Assembly (NCBI RefSeq): GCF_014648415.1 | Contig: NZ_BMRB01000011.1 | Span: 1-64,000 of the forward strand | Reading direction: 5' to 3' | Length of the DNA stretch: 64,000 nucleotides | DNA from: Actinokineospora fastidiosa | GTDB taxonomy: Bacteria; Actinomycetota; Actinomycetes; Mycobacteriales; Pseudonocardiaceae | Shown here: positions 8,177 to 18,440 of the stretch, piece by piece | Numbering within the stretch: the stretch's first letter is position 1 | Layout: each line of letters starts with the position of its first letter | Notes under the pieces: generated by a model | What the model saw: the letters and a program-made list of their open reading frames with translations, nothing else | Databases searched by the model: none | What the model was told of the DNA's origin: nothing | Translations under genes and position numbers: made by a program

Positions 8177-9361
8177 ATGAAGCTGCCCGGAGTGCTCAGC
8201 CGATCACACCAGACGCTGCCCGGGGTCACCGGTGTCGCCCGGGTGGACCGGCGCACCGGGGACCTGCTGAAACGCCTGTCGCCGGGGGACATCGCCGTCC
8301 TCGACCGCATCGACATCGACCGCCCGACGGCCGACGCCCTGGTCGCCGCCGAGGTGGTCGGCGTGGTCAACGCCGCGCCGTCGATCTCCGGCCGCTTCCC
8401 GAACCTCGGGCCCGAGGTGCTGATCGCCGCGGGCATCCCGCTGATCGACAACGTCGGCGCGGAGGCGGTGCGGGCGATCCGCGAGGGCAGCAGGCTGCGG
8501 CTGCACGAGGGCACGGTCTACCTCGGCGAGCGCGAGGTCGCCCAGGGCACCAGGCAGAACGCCAACACCGTCGCCGACCAGATGATCGAGGCGAAGGCGG
8601 GCATGTCCGCCCAGCTGGAGGCGTTCTCCGCCAACACCATCGAGTTCCTGCGCCGGGAGCGCTCGCTCATCCTCGACGGCGTCGGGGTGCCGGAGCTGGA
8701 GACGCCGGTGCGCGGGCGGCAGGTGCTCGTCGTCGCCCCCGGCCATGAGCACGCCGCCGACCTCAAACGGCTCAGGCGCTACATCGCCGAGCACCGGCCC
8801 GTCCTGGTCGGCGTCGACTCCGGCGCCGACACCCTGCGCGCGCTCAAGCACCGGCCGGACATCATCGTCGGCGACCCCGACGGCATCAGCACGAGCACGC
8901 TGCGCTGCGGGGCCGAGGTCGTCGTCCCGGCGTACGCCGACGGGCACGCCCCGGGGCTGACCCGCATCCAGGACCTCGGCGTCGGCGCGGTCACCTTCCC
9001 GTCGTCGGGCAACCCCGAGGACCTGGCCCTGCTGCTGGCCGACGCGCACGAGGCGAGCCTGATCGTCACCGTCGGGTTCCAGGCGACGCTGCGGGAGTTC
9101 CTCGACCGCGGCCGGTCGGGGTCCAACCCCTCCACCTTCCTCACCCGGCTGCGGCTCGGCGCCAAGCTCGTCGACGGCAAGGCCGTCGCCACCCTGCACC
9201 GCAACCGGGTCTCCGCGGGCGCGGTCCTGCTGCTGGTGATCGCCGCGATGGTCGCGCTCGGCGCGGCGCTGGCGGTCTCCGGCATCGGCGGCGCGCACCT
9301 GGACTGGGCGGCCGCGACCGCCGATTCGCTCATCGACTGGGTCAAGGGGCTGTTCTCGTGA
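8177..9361 (+). CDS. steA: SteA-like cell-separation protein
   Basis: 394 residues, homologous by position and content to Rv1697 and to Corynebacterium SteA (cytokinesis/cell separation regulator). The N-terminal soluble domain contains a FPNLGPEVLIAAGIPLID segment and a helical part. The middle resembles the thiamin pyrophosphokinase catalytic domain (ADGH and SGNPEDLALLLAD-type segments near 250-290). One C-terminal membrane helix lies at about residues 344-367. It overlaps the next gene by GTGA. In Corynebacterium, SteA and SteB form a complex that controls peptidoglycan hydrolysis; the same role here is inferred. Confidence 0.8.
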   Translation: MKLPGVLSRSHQTLPGVTGVARVDRRTGDLLKRLSPGDIAVLDRIDIDRPTADALVAAEVVGVVNAAPSISGRFPNLGPEVLIAAGIPLIDNVGAEAVRAIREGSRLRLHEGTVYLGEREVAQGTRQNANTVADQMIEAKAGMSAQLEAFSANTIEFLRRERSLILDGVGVPELETPVRGRQVLVVAPGHEHAADLKRLRRYIAEHRPVLVGVDSGADTLRALKHRPDIIVGDPDGISTSTLRCGAEVVVPAYADGHAPGLTRIQDLGVGAVTFPSSGNPEDLALLLADAHEASLIVTVGFQATLREFLDRGRSGSNPSTFLTRLRLGAKLVDGKAVATLHRNRVSAGAVLLLVIAAMVALGAALAVSGIGGAHLDWAAATADSLIDWVKGLFS

Positions 9362-10299
9362 TCTCGCTGCGCTACCACGTCGTCTCGACCGCCGCGGTGT
9401 TCCTGGCGCTGGCCGTCGGGGTGGTGCTGGGCTCCACCACGCTGAGCCGCACGCTGCTGTCCGGCCTGTCCGAGGAGAACAGCGACCTCGGCACCGAGGT
9501 CGCCCGGCTGGAGGCCGATCGGGTCGCCATGGACGGCAGGCTCGCCGACGCCGACGCCTTCGTCGCCACGATCGGCCCGATGGCCGTGCGCGGCGCGCTG
9601 GCCAAGCGGACCGTCGTGCTCATCAGCACCCCGGACGCGCGCCCGGAGGACCGCGACGCCGTCACCGAGCTGGTCAAGGCGGCGGGCGGCATCGTCACCG
9701 GCGAGGTCACGGTGAGCGACGCGTTCGCCGATCACTCCCGCTCCGCTGAGCTCAAGCAGATCGCCACCCGGCTGCTGCCCGCGGGCATGCAGCTGCCCAC
9801 CGCCACCGACCCCGGCACGCTGGCGGGCGGCCTGCTCGGCCCGGTCCTGCTGATCTCCAAGGAGGACAACAAGCCGCAGGCGACCCCGGAGGAGAGCGCG
9901 GCGGCGCTGGCCGGGCTGGCCGACGGCGGCTTCCTCAAGACCACACCGGACCTCAAGCCCGCCCAGCTGGCCGTGGTCCTGACCGGCGGGGCCAACACCG
10001 GCGACGCAGCAGGCGACCGGGCCGCGATCATCGCCCGCTTCGCGACCCAGGTGGACCGCTCGGGCGCGGGCGCGGTGCTCGCGGGCGCCACGGGCTCCGC
10101 GGACGGCACGGGCGCCGTCGGGGCCGTCCGGGTCGACACGGCGGCCACCTCGGTGTTGTCCACGGTGGACAACGTCGACACGCCCGCAGGCCGGGTCGTC
10201 ACCGTGCTGGCGCTGGTCGAGCAGCTCGACGGCCAGTCCGGCCGCTACGGCACGGCGGGCACCGCGCAGGGGGTCGCGCCGGGCGCGCCGCAGGAGTGA
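9358..10299 (+). CDS. steB: SteB/MctB-like membrane-anchored protein
   Basis: 313 residues from GTG 9358, overlapping the steA stop. An N-terminal signal-anchor helix (VVSTAAVFLALAVGVVLGS, residues 7-25) is followed by a coiled-coil stretch (NSDLGTEVARLEADRVAMD) and an extracytoplasmic alpha/beta domain. The family is PF11382 (copper transporter MctB of mycobacteria, SteB of corynebacteria). Coupling with steA supports the SteAB function in cell separation; the copper channel role proposed for Rv1698 is the other possibility. Confidence 0.78.
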   Translation: MISLRYHVVSTAAVFLALAVGVVLGSTTLSRTLLSGLSEENSDLGTEVARLEADRVAMDGRLADADAFVATIGPMAVRGALAKRTVVLISTPDARPEDRDAVTELVKAAGGIVTGEVTVSDAFADHSRSAELKQIATRLLPAGMQLPTATDPGTLAGGLLGPVLLISKEDNKPQATPEESAAALAGLADGGFLKTTPDLKPAQLAVVLTGGANTGDAAGDRAAIIARFATQVDRSGAGAVLAGATGSADGTGAVGAVRVDTAATSVLSTVDNVDTPAGRVVTVLALVEQLDGQSGRYGTAGTAQGVAPGAPQE

Positions 10300-10421
10300 C
10301 GACCGCCGACACGGATGGCTGAATCGGGTCCTCGAAAGTGTGCCCGGGCGTGTGGACCCGTCGGTAGCGCCGCCCGCGCGTCAATCATCGAGCAGTCCAC
10401 GCTCCGACCAAGGGATTCGCC

Positions 10422-11063
10422 ATGCTCAAGAGAATCGGCGCCTGCACGGTCATCGCCATCGCGGCGACGGCGGCGCCCGCCCTCGCCGCCAACCCGGCGG
10501 GTGTCGCCGACACGGGTTCGGCCGCCTTCGGCAACGACGACATCCAGGTGTCCATCGCGCCCATCGCGCCGTGCTCGGTGGACGGCCAGACGACCGCCGA
10601 CGCAGGCATGCGGGCCGCCTACGGGGTGAAGTTCACCAGCGGCACGTCCTCGTGCACCAGGACCGTCCTCGACGCCGACACCAGCACCACCGAGACCCTC
10701 GCCACCGCGGAGGGGACCGGCTTCGAGCTCTCGGCGCTGGTCCCGGCGGGCGGGCCGCGCATCCGCATCGACAAGTGGCGCGTCGCCTGCACCGGCACGC
10801 AGGTCGGCACGAACGTCACCTGGTCCTACGAGGGGATGTCCGGGCTGAGCGCGCTGCCGGACCCGGTGCCGAAGAACTACGTCCGCGAGATCCGCAAGGT
10901 CGACGAGACGCTGCTGGCCACGGCCACGTTCAACGCCGTGACCTACTCATCGCCCAACGACGGCAGCATCGCGATGTCCATGCTGCGGATCCGGTTCGAG
11001 CCCGGCTCCGGGATGACCGGAGAGGTCCTGCTCGGCAACACGGCGTGTTCGCCGACGCCGTGA
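10422..11063 (+). CDS. Secreted protein of unknown function
   Basis: 213 residues from ATG 10422 with AAGGGA about 8 nt upstream. A clear signal peptide (MLKRIGACTVIAIAATAAP, cleavage probably after ALA at about residue 22) precedes a beta-rich mature domain rich in Thr and Ser. Four cysteines in the mature part (APCSV, SSCTR, VACTG, TACSP) could form two disulfides. I do not recognise a family. It sits between steB and pyrG, which are adjacent in mycobacteria, so it is a lineage-specific insertion into the conserved block. Confidence 0.75.
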   Translation: MLKRIGACTVIAIAATAAPALAANPAGVADTGSAAFGNDDIQVSIAPIAPCSVDGQTTADAGMRAAYGVKFTSGTSSCTRTVLDADTSTTETLATAEGTGFELSALVPAGGPRIRIDKWRVACTGTQVGTNVTWSYEGMSGLSALPDPVPKNYVREIRKVDETLLATATFNAVTYSSPNDGSIAMSMLRIRFEPGSGMTGEVLLGNTACSPTP

Positions 11064-11099
11064 CGTAACGGGTCGTGCTGCGACGCGGCGACCAGGTGT

Positions 11100-11105
11100 T
11101 AGGGT
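11100..11105 (+). promoter_or_regulatory. Putative -10 (TAGGGT) for pyrG
   Basis: TAGGGT occurs 66 nt before the pyrG TTG start, implying a 5' leader of about 60 nt. No good -35 is seen, as is usual in this group. Confidence 0.4.
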
Positions 11106-11171
11106 GGACTTCCGTGGAACTGCGGCTGGCAAACCCGCCGCGGATGGACGCCGGACACCACGGGAGCCTCG

Positions 11172-12871
<1,700 letters not shown>

Positions 12872-12875
<4 letters not shown>

Positions 12876-13501
12876 GCGCGGCGTCGGACGAGCGGCACGT
12901 GTTCGAGGTCGTGTCCACTCGCGACGTGCACGTCGGGCGGATCCTCGCCCTGCGCGTCGACGAGGTGCGCATGCCCGACGGCAGCGTGCACAGCCGCGAG
13001 GTCGTCGAGCACCTGGGCGCCGTCGCGGTCGCCGCGGTGGACGACGACGGCCAGGTCGTGCTGATCCACCAGTACCGGCACCCGCTGGGCAAGCGGCTGT
13101 GGGAGCTGCCCGCCGGGCTGATCGACCGGGCCGACGAGGACCCGCTGGCCACGGCCAAGCGCGAGCTGGTCGAGGAGGCCGGGGTCACCGCGGCGAACTG
13201 GTCGGTCCTGGTCGACGTCGCGCCCTCGCCCGGTTTCACCGACGAGGTGCTGCGCGTCTACCTGGCCACCGGGCTCAGCGACACCGCCCGCCAGCACATG
13301 GGCGAGGAGGAGGCGGACCTGGAGGTCCACCGGGTCCCGCTGGCCGAGGCCGTGCGGATGACGATGGCGGGCGAGGTGGTCAACGCCGCGGCCGTCTCCG
13401 GCATCCTCGCCGCGCACGCCGCGCTCTCCGGGGCCGTGCGGGCCAGGCCCGCCGACGCGCCGTGGCTCGACCGGCCGACGGCGTTCACCGACCGGCACTA
13501 G
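12872..13501 (+). CDS. NUDIX hydrolase, ADP-ribose pyrophosphatase type
   Basis: 209 residues from GTG 12872, overlapping the pyrG stop. It should hydrolyse ADP-ribose to AMP and ribose 5-phosphate, as its mycobacterial counterpart Rv1700 does. The Nudix box runs from [13 protein letters not shown] through [10 protein letters not shown], with all catalytic Glu residues; one extra residue between the Gly and first Glu is also present in Rv1700. The stop overlaps the convergent TM2-domain gene by 4 nt, so there is no room for a terminator between them. Confidence 0.9.
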
Positions 13502-13995
13502 TCCTGCAGCCTGCGGCCCTCGGCGTCGGTCGACTCGGTGACGAGCAGGATGATGCCGTCGATCATCGACCAGATGCCGAGGCCGCCGCAGGTCAGCAGC
13601 TGGGCGATGGCGATGCCGTGGTGGCCGGTGTAGAACCGGCCGACGCCGAACGGCAGGCAGATCTGCAGCAGGCCCGCGACCAGCTTGGACTTCGGCGAGC
13701 GGTTCGGGTCGTACGCGGCGGGGGCGGGGTAGGTGTGCGGCGGGTACGCGGGCATCGGCCGCGGCGGGGGAGCGGCCCACAGCGGCGGGGCCATGAACGC
13801 CGGGTAGGGCGGCGGCAGGTCGGCGAAGAGCCCGCGCAGGTCGCCGCGCGTCACCGCGGTGGTGACCGCGTCGAGGCGCTGCTCGTATTCGCCCATCTGC
13901 AGCCTGCCCGCGGCGAAGTGCTCGCCGAGCAGGCGCATGGCGTCCTCGCGCTCGGCGGTGCCGATCCGCAGCGCGTCTCCCCCTGGCTCGTTCAT
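13498..13995 (-). CDS. DUF1707 / TM2-domain membrane protein
   Basis: 165 residues from ATG 13995, chosen because GGGGAC lies just upstream and the DUF1707 domain begins here ([20 protein letters not shown]). DUF1707 covers residues about 7-60, a Pro/Tyr-rich linker 62-100, and the TM2 domain two helices at about 107-150 ([21 protein letters not shown] and a second helix with [11 protein letters not shown]). Function is unknown; TM2 proteins are often small membrane scaffolds. Divergent from xerD, with 58 nt between starts. Confidence 0.8.
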   Translation of the reverse strand: MNEPGGDALRIGTAEREDAMRLLGEHFAAGRLQMGEYEQRLDAVTTAVTRGDLRGLFADLPPPYPAFMAPPLWAAPPPRPMPAYPPHTYPAPAAYDPNRSPKSKLVAGLLQICLPFGVGRFYTGHHGIAIAQLLTCGGLGIWSMIDGIILLVTESTDAEGRRLQD

Positions 13996-14040
13996 CGTCC
14001 CCACGACTACTAGACGAACGGCGGGGTGCTGACGTTCCGT

Positions 14041-14046
14041 TACCCT
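14041..14046 (+). promoter_or_regulatory. -10 element (TACCCT) of leaderless xerD
   Basis: TACCCT ends 7 nt before the GTG start of xerD at 14054 and no Shine-Dalgarno is present, as expected of a leaderless promoter. Confidence 0.5.
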
Positions 14047-14053
14047 CGCCCGG

Positions 14054-14980
14054 GTGGCGTCCACCCGTGTCGAGCACGTGATCCACGGCTACCTCGACCA
14101 CTTGGCGGTCGAGCGCGGAACCGCGGCCAACACCCTCGACGGATACACCCGCGACCTGCGGCGCTACCGCGACCACCTGAGCGGGCACGGGGTCGACGAT
14201 CTCGCCGACGTCACCGAGCGGCACGTGTCGGCGTTCCTGGCCGCGCTGCGGGAGGGGACCGAGGAGCATCCGCCGCTGGCCGCGTCCTCGGCAGCGCGGG
14301 CGCTCGTCGCCGTCCGGGGCCTGCACCGGTTCGCGGTGCTCGACGGGCTGGTGCCGCACGACCCGGCGCGCGAGGTGAAGCCGCCGACCCCGCCGCGGCG
14401 GCTGCCCAAGGCGCTGCCGGTCGACGACGTGCTGCGCCTGCTCGACACCCCCGCCCCCGACGGGCCCGGCGGGCTGCGCGACCGCGCGCTGCTGGAACTG
14501 CTGTACTCCACCGGCGCGCGGATCTCCGAGGCCGTCGGGCTCGACCTCGACGACATCGACGCCACCGACCGCGCGGTCCGGCTGGACGGCAAGGGCGGCA
14601 AGCAGCGGATCGTGCCGATCGGCCGCCCCGCACTGGCCGCGCTCGACGCCTACCTGGTGCGCGCCCGGCCCGCGCTGGCCTCGGGCGGGCGCGGCTCGCC
14701 CGCGGTGTTCCTGAACGTGCGCGGGGGACGGCTGTCCCGGCAGAGCGCGTGGACCGCGCTCAAGACCGCGGCGGACGCGGCGGGGATCAGCGCGTCGGTC
14801 TCCCCGCACACGCTGCGGCACTCGTTCGCCACCCACCTGCTGGAAGGCGGCGCGGACGTGCGGGTCGTCCAGGAACTGCTCGGGCACGCGTCGGTGACGA
14901 CCACGCAGATCTACACGCTGGTGACCGTCACGACATTGCAGGAGGTATATGTCAGCGCTCACCCGCGCGCGCTGGGGTAG
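14054..14980 (+). CDS. xerD: Tyrosine recombinase XerD
   Basis: 308 residues. It resolves chromosome dimers at dif with XerC. The N-terminal SAM-like core-binding domain covers residues 5-95. The catalytic domain has Arg in [12 protein letters not shown], Lys in [11 protein letters not shown], the [15 protein letters not shown] box, the [11 protein letters not shown] box with the nucleophile Tyr, and the XerD-typical C-terminal [13 protein letters not shown]. It belongs to the conserved chromosome block (Rv1701 position), so it is the housekeeping enzyme and not the integrase of the accessory region further right. Confidence 0.94.
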   Translation: MASTRVEHVIHGYLDHLAVERGTAANTLDGYTRDLRRYRDHLSGHGVDDLADVTERHVSAFLAALREGTEEHPPLAASSAARALVAVRGLHRFAVLDGLVPHDPAREVKPPTPPRRLPKALPVDDVLRLLDTPAPDGPGGLRDRALLELLYSTGARISEAVGLDLDDIDATDRAVRLDGKGGKQRIVPIGRPALAALDAYLVRARPALASGGRGSPAVFLNVRGGRLSRQSAWTALKTAADAAGISASVSPHTLRHSFATHLLEGGADVRVVQELLGHASVTTTQIYTLVTVTTLQEVYVSAHPRALG

Positions 14981-14983
14981 CCT
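14978..14983 (+). promoter_or_regulatory. -10 element (TAGCCT) overlapping the xerD stop
   Basis: TAGCCT includes the xerD TAG stop codon and ends 8 nt before the GTG of the Gfo/Idh gene at 14992; leaderless geometry. Confidence 0.5.
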
Positions 14984-14991
14984 TCTGAATC

Positions 14992-15996
14992 GTGCCCACC
15001 TCTGTGCCTTCCGACCGTCCAGTGCGATGGGGAATCCTCGGCGCCGGGTTGATCGCCGGTGCCGTCGGCGCCGACATCGCCGCGTCGCCGTCCAGCGAAG
15101 TGGCCGCCGTCGGGGCCCGCGACCTCGACCGCGCGCGCAAGCTCGCCGACCGCCTGGGCGCGCCCCGGGCCTACGGCTCCTACGCCGAACTCGTCGCCGA
15201 CCCGGACCTCGACGTCGTCTACGTCGCCACGACCCACGCCCACCACCACGAGCACGCGCTCCTGGCCATCGAGGCCGGGAAGAACGTGCTGGTGGAGAAG
15301 GCGTTCACGCTCACCGCCATGCAGGCGCAGGAGGTCGTCGCCGCGGCGGCCGCGCGGGACGTGTTCTGCATGGAGGCCATGTGGATGCGGATGAACCCGC
15401 TGGTGCGGCGCGCGCTGGAGATGGCGCGGGGCGGGTCCATCGGCCGCGTGCTCAGCGTGACGGCCGACCACGGCCAGCGGTTCGCCTACGACCCCAAGCA
15501 CCGGCTGTTCGACCTCGACGCGGGCGGCGGCGCCCTGCTCGACCTCGGCGTCTACCCGGCGACGTTCGCCTGGATGTTCCTGGGCGCGCCGACCGGGGTG
15601 GCCACGACCGGTCACCTCTCGCCGACGGGCTCGGACGCGACGCTGGCCATGCAGTGGTCCTACGACGACGACCGCCACGCGCACGTCGCCTGCACCACCG
15701 AGGCCCAGACGCCCTGCCAGGCCACCGTGATCGGCACCGAGGGCTGGCTGCGCGTCGGGACCCCGCTCTACCGGCCGTGCGAGCTGACCGTGCACACCCG
15801 GGGCGGCGGCACCGAGGTGCTCACCGAGCCGCTGCCCGGCAACGGCTACGGCCCGCAGGTGGCCGAGGTGGAGCGCTGCCTGCGCGCCGGTCTCGCCGAG
15901 AGCCCGCTCGTCCCGCTGTCCGAGACCGTGGCCATCATGGGCCTGATGGACCGCGCCCGCGCTGACCTGGGGGTGCGTTACCCGGCTGATGGCTGA
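14992..15996 (+). CDS. Gfo/Idh/MocA family NAD(P)-dependent oxidoreductase
   Basis: 334 residues from GTG 14992. The N-terminal Rossmann fold begins RWGILGAGLIAGAVGADIA, and the family motif appears as VLVEKAFTLT near residue 103 (EKPxx in most members, EKA here). The C-terminal alpha/beta substrate domain contains GGGALLDLGVYP. Relatives oxidise sugars or trans-dihydrodiols; the substrate cannot be read from sequence. Its own leaderless promoter separates it from xerD. Confidence 0.85.
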   Translation: MPTSVPSDRPVRWGILGAGLIAGAVGADIAASPSSEVAAVGARDLDRARKLADRLGAPRAYGSYAELVADPDLDVVYVATTHAHHHEHALLAIEAGKNVLVEKAFTLTAMQAQEVVAAAAARDVFCMEAMWMRMNPLVRRALEMARGGSIGRVLSVTADHGQRFAYDPKHRLFDLDAGGGALLDLGVYPATFAWMFLGAPTGVATTGHLSPTGSDATLAMQWSYDDDRHAHVACTTEAQTPCQATVIGTEGWLRVGTPLYRPCELTVHTRGGGTEVLTEPLPGNGYGPQVAEVERCLRAGLAESPLVPLSETVAIMGLMDRARADLGVRYPADG

Positions 15997-16015
15997 CACG
16001 GCCCCGGTCGCGGTC

Positions 16016-16021
16016 TACGCT
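16016..16021 (+). promoter_or_regulatory. -10 element (TACGCT) of the ArsR-type gene
   Basis: TACGCT ends 8 nt before ATG 16030 with no ribosome binding site between; leaderless geometry. Confidence 0.45.
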
Positions 16022-16029
16022 GTCCGGCC

Positions 16030-16338
16030 ATGAGCGGAGTCGACGAGCCGCGCGAGCTGAGCCTGCCCGCCGTGCTGGCCGCGCTCAGCGACCCGACCCG
16101 GCTGGCCGTCGTGGCCCAGCTGATGGCCGCGCGGGAGATGCCGTGCGGGGCGCTGACCGTGTCCGTGGCCAAGTCGACCCTCTCGCAGCACCTGCGGGTG
16201 CTGCGTGAGGCCGGGATCACCCACACCCGTCCGGACGGCACGCAGCGGATGCTGTCGGTGCGCAGGGACGACCTCGACCGGGCGTTTCCCGGTCTCCTCG
16301 ACGCCGTCGTCGGCGCGCTGGCCGGGGTGAATCGGTAA
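16030..16338 (+). CDS. ArsR-family winged-helix regulator
   Basis: 102 residues from ATG 16030. The winged helix begins PAVLAALSDPTRLAVVAQL, with the recognition helix in AKSTLSQHLRVLREAGI and the wing in RPDGTQRMLSVRR. No metal-binding CxC box is seen; one Cys occurs in MPCGALTV. Many such single-domain regulators repress the neighbouring gene, but no target can be assigned. It lies between the Gfo/Idh gene and parA. Confidence 0.82.
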   Translation: MSGVDEPRELSLPAVLAALSDPTRLAVVAQLMAAREMPCGALTVSVAKSTLSQHLRVLREAGITHTRPDGTQRMLSVRRDDLDRAFPGLLDAVVGALAGVNR

Positions 16339-16391
16339 CCGCCGATCGTTTGCGCACGGCGAGCCGCGTTGGTGGGTCCACCGCGCGCACT

Positions 16392-16397
16392 TACGCT
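16392..16397 (+). promoter_or_regulatory. Putative -10 (TACGCT) for the parA-scpAB operon
   Basis: TACGCT is 41 nt before parA, which also has a good ribosome binding site AAGGAG at 16423-16428. It would drive parA, the ribbon-helix-helix gene, scpA, scpB and rluB, all overlapping. Confidence 0.45.
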
Positions 16398-16438
16398 GCG
16401 GTGGAGACCGATCGCAGGCGACAAGGAGCTAGATCGCC

Positions 16439-17380
16439 ATGTCGACACTTCCGCCTCCGGGCGTGCGGCACGGCGGCACGGTGGAGCTGTCCATCGCGCC
16501 CCGCGCCGCGTCCGACGCCGACGACGACCTGCTCGACGACGTCTCGTCCACCGGAACCGGGCCCACCGGCAGGCCGCGGCGGCACATCCCCGAGCCGCCG
16601 CTGCTCGACCGGCACGGCCCAGCCCGGGTCCTGGCCGTGTGCAACCAGAAGGGCGGGGTCGGCAAGACGACGTCGACGATCAACCTCGGCGCGGCGCTGA
16701 CGGAGTTCGGCAGGCGGGTGCTGCTCGTCGACTTCGATCCGCAGGGAGCGCTGTCGGTCGGTCTCGGCATCCCGGCCCACCAGCTCGACCGCACCATCTA
16801 CAACGCGCTCATGGGGCAGGGCGTCGAACTGCGCGACGTCGTCGTGGGCACGTGCGTGGAGAACATGGACCTGCTGCCGAGCAACATCGACCTGTCGGCG
16901 GCCGAGGTGCAGCTGGTGTCGGAGGTGGGGCGCGAGCACGCGCTGCTGCGCACGCTGCGGCCGATCGTCGCCGACTACGACTTCGTGCTGGTGGACTGCC
17001 AGCCGTCGCTCGGCCTGCTGACGGTGAACGCGCTGGCCGCCGCCGACGGCGTGCTCATCCCGCTGGAGTGCGAGTTCTTCAGCCTGCGCGGGGTCGCGCT
17101 GCTGATCGACACCATCGACAAGGTGCGCGAACGGCTCAACCCCAAGCTGGACATCACCGGGATTCTCGCCACCATGTTCGACCCGCGTACGCTGCACTCC
17201 CGCGAAGTGATGGCGCGAGTTGTGGAGGCGTTCGGCGAGACCGTGTTCGACACCGTCATCAACCGCACCGTGCGGTTCCCCGAGACCACCGTGGCAGGCG
17301 AGCCGATCACCACCTGGGCCCCGCGTTCCGCGGGCGCCCGCGCGTACCGCCAGCTGGCGCGTGAGGTGATAGCCCGGTGA
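16439..17380 (+). CDS. ParA-family ATPase (segregation cluster type)
   Basis: 313 residues from ATG 16439. After a 60-residue variable N-terminus, the deviant Walker A CNQKGGVGKTTSTINL has KGGVGKTT at residues 71-78. The A' motif VLLVDFDPQGALSVGLG and Walker B VLVDCQPSLG follow. It is the ParA paralogue that lies beside scpA/scpB in actinobacteria (Rv1708), distinct from the ParA at the origin. It probably acts in chromosome organisation together with ScpAB. It overlaps the next gene by GTGA. Confidence 0.9.
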   Translation: MSTLPPPGVRHGGTVELSIAPRAASDADDDLLDDVSSTGTGPTGRPRRHIPEPPLLDRHGPARVLAVCNQKGGVGKTTSTINLGAALTEFGRRVLLVDFDPQGALSVGLGIPAHQLDRTIYNALMGQGVELRDVVVGTCVENMDLLPSNIDLSAAEVQLVSEVGREHALLRTLRPIVADYDFVLVDCQPSLGLLTVNALAAADGVLIPLECEFFSLRGVALLIDTIDKVRERLNPKLDITGILATMFDPRTLHSREVMARVVEAFGETVFDTVINRTVRFPETTVAGEPITTWAPRSAGARAYRQLAREVIAR

Positions 17381-17622
17381 CCGACCGCCGCCCCGGCGCA
17401 ACGCCCCGGCAGAAGCACGACGCCAAGATCACCGTGTACGTCTCCGACGAGGAGTTATTGGCCCTGGAGCACGCCCGCCTCGCCCTGCGCGCCCACCACG
17501 GCGTCGCGGTGGACCGCGGCCGCGTGGTGCGCGAGGCGGTGGCCGTCGTGCTGGCCGACCTGGCCGACAACGGCGCGGACTCGGTGCTGGTCCGGCGGCT
17601 GCGCCAGGACAGCGGGCCGTGA
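17377..17622 (+). CDS. Small ribbon-helix-helix-like protein
   Basis: 81 residues from GTG 17377, overlapping the parA and scpA genes by 4 nt on each side. The core AKITVYVSDEELLALEHARL followed by VDRGRVVREAVAVVLADL has the strand-helix-helix layout of ribbon-helix-helix DNA-binding proteins. Its place between parA and scpA suggests a partner or operon regulator; this is inference. Confidence 0.65.
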   Translation: MTDRRPGATPRQKHDAKITVYVSDEELLALEHARLALRAHHGVAVDRGRVVREAVAVVLADLADNGADSVLVRRLRQDSGP

Positions 17623-18440
17623 CCGCCGTGTCCGACCCGCCCGCCGATGGCCGGTTCACCGTCCGGCTGGCGAACTTCGAGGGGCCGTTCGACCTGCTGT
17701 TGCAGTTGATCTCCCAGCACCAGCTCGACGTCACCGAGGTGGCGCTGCACCGGGTGACCGACGACTTCATCGCCCACATCCGGGCGCTCGGCGCGGACTG
17801 GGACCTCGACGAGACCACGGAGTTCCTGGTCATCGCCGCGACCCTGCTCGACCTCAAGGCCGCCCGCCTGCTGCCCGCGGGCGACGTGGAGGACGAGGAG
17901 GACCTGGCCCTGCTGGAGGCCAAGGACCTGCTGTTCGCCCGCCTGCTGCAGTACCGGGCATACAAGCAGGTGGCGGCCCTGTTCGGCGAGCTGGAGGCGG
18001 GCGCCCTGCGGCGCTACCCGCGGTCGGTGGCGCTGGAGGACCGGTTCCAGGAGCTGCTGCCCGAGGTCATGCTGGGCGTGGACCCGGCCAGGTTCGCCGA
18101 GATCGCCGCCGCCGTGTTCCGCCCGAAGCCGCCGCCGACGGTGTCGATCGACCACCTGCACATGGGGAAGGTGTCGGTCAGGGAGACCGCCGCCCTGCTG
18201 CGCGTCCGCCTCGCCGAACACGGCACGCTGACCTTCGCCCAGCTGACCGAGGACTGCGAGCACACCATGGAGGTGGTGGCCCGGTTCCTGGCGCTGCTGG
18301 AGCTGTACCGGGAGGCGACGGTCCTGTTCACCCAGGAGGACCCGCTGGGCGAGCTGCGGGTGGAGTGGACCGGTGGGTCGCTTGAGGAGGCCAAGGCGGC
18401 CGCGGCGATGGTGACGGACGAGGAAGAGGAGTACGGGTGA
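17619..18440 (+). CDS. scpA: Segregation and condensation protein ScpA
   Basis: 273 residues from GTG 17619. It is the kleisin of the SMC-ScpAB condensin. The N-terminal domain starts [20 protein letters not shown] with the following [16 protein letters not shown]; the C-terminal winged helix lies at about 190-265. Length is normal. It overlaps the preceding and following genes by 4 nt. Confidence 0.94.
   Translation: MTAVSDPPADGRFTVRLANFEGPFDLLLQLISQHQLDVTEVALHRVTDDFIAHIRALGADWDLDETTEFLVIAATLLDLKAARLLPAGDVEDEEDLALLEAKDLLFARLLQYRAYKQVAALFGELEAGALRRYPRSVALEDRFQELLPEVMLGVDPARFAEIAAAVFRPKPPPTVSIDHLHMGKVSVRETAALLRVRLAEHGTLTFAQLTEDCEHTMEVVARFLALLELYREATVLFTQEDPLGELRVEWTGGSLEEAKAAAAMVTDEEEEYG

Noticed and set aside
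14054..14980. XerD considered as integrase of the accessory region
   Set aside because: It lies in the conserved core block at its housekeeping position and has the XerD-specific C-terminus; it is 27 kb from the accessory border.
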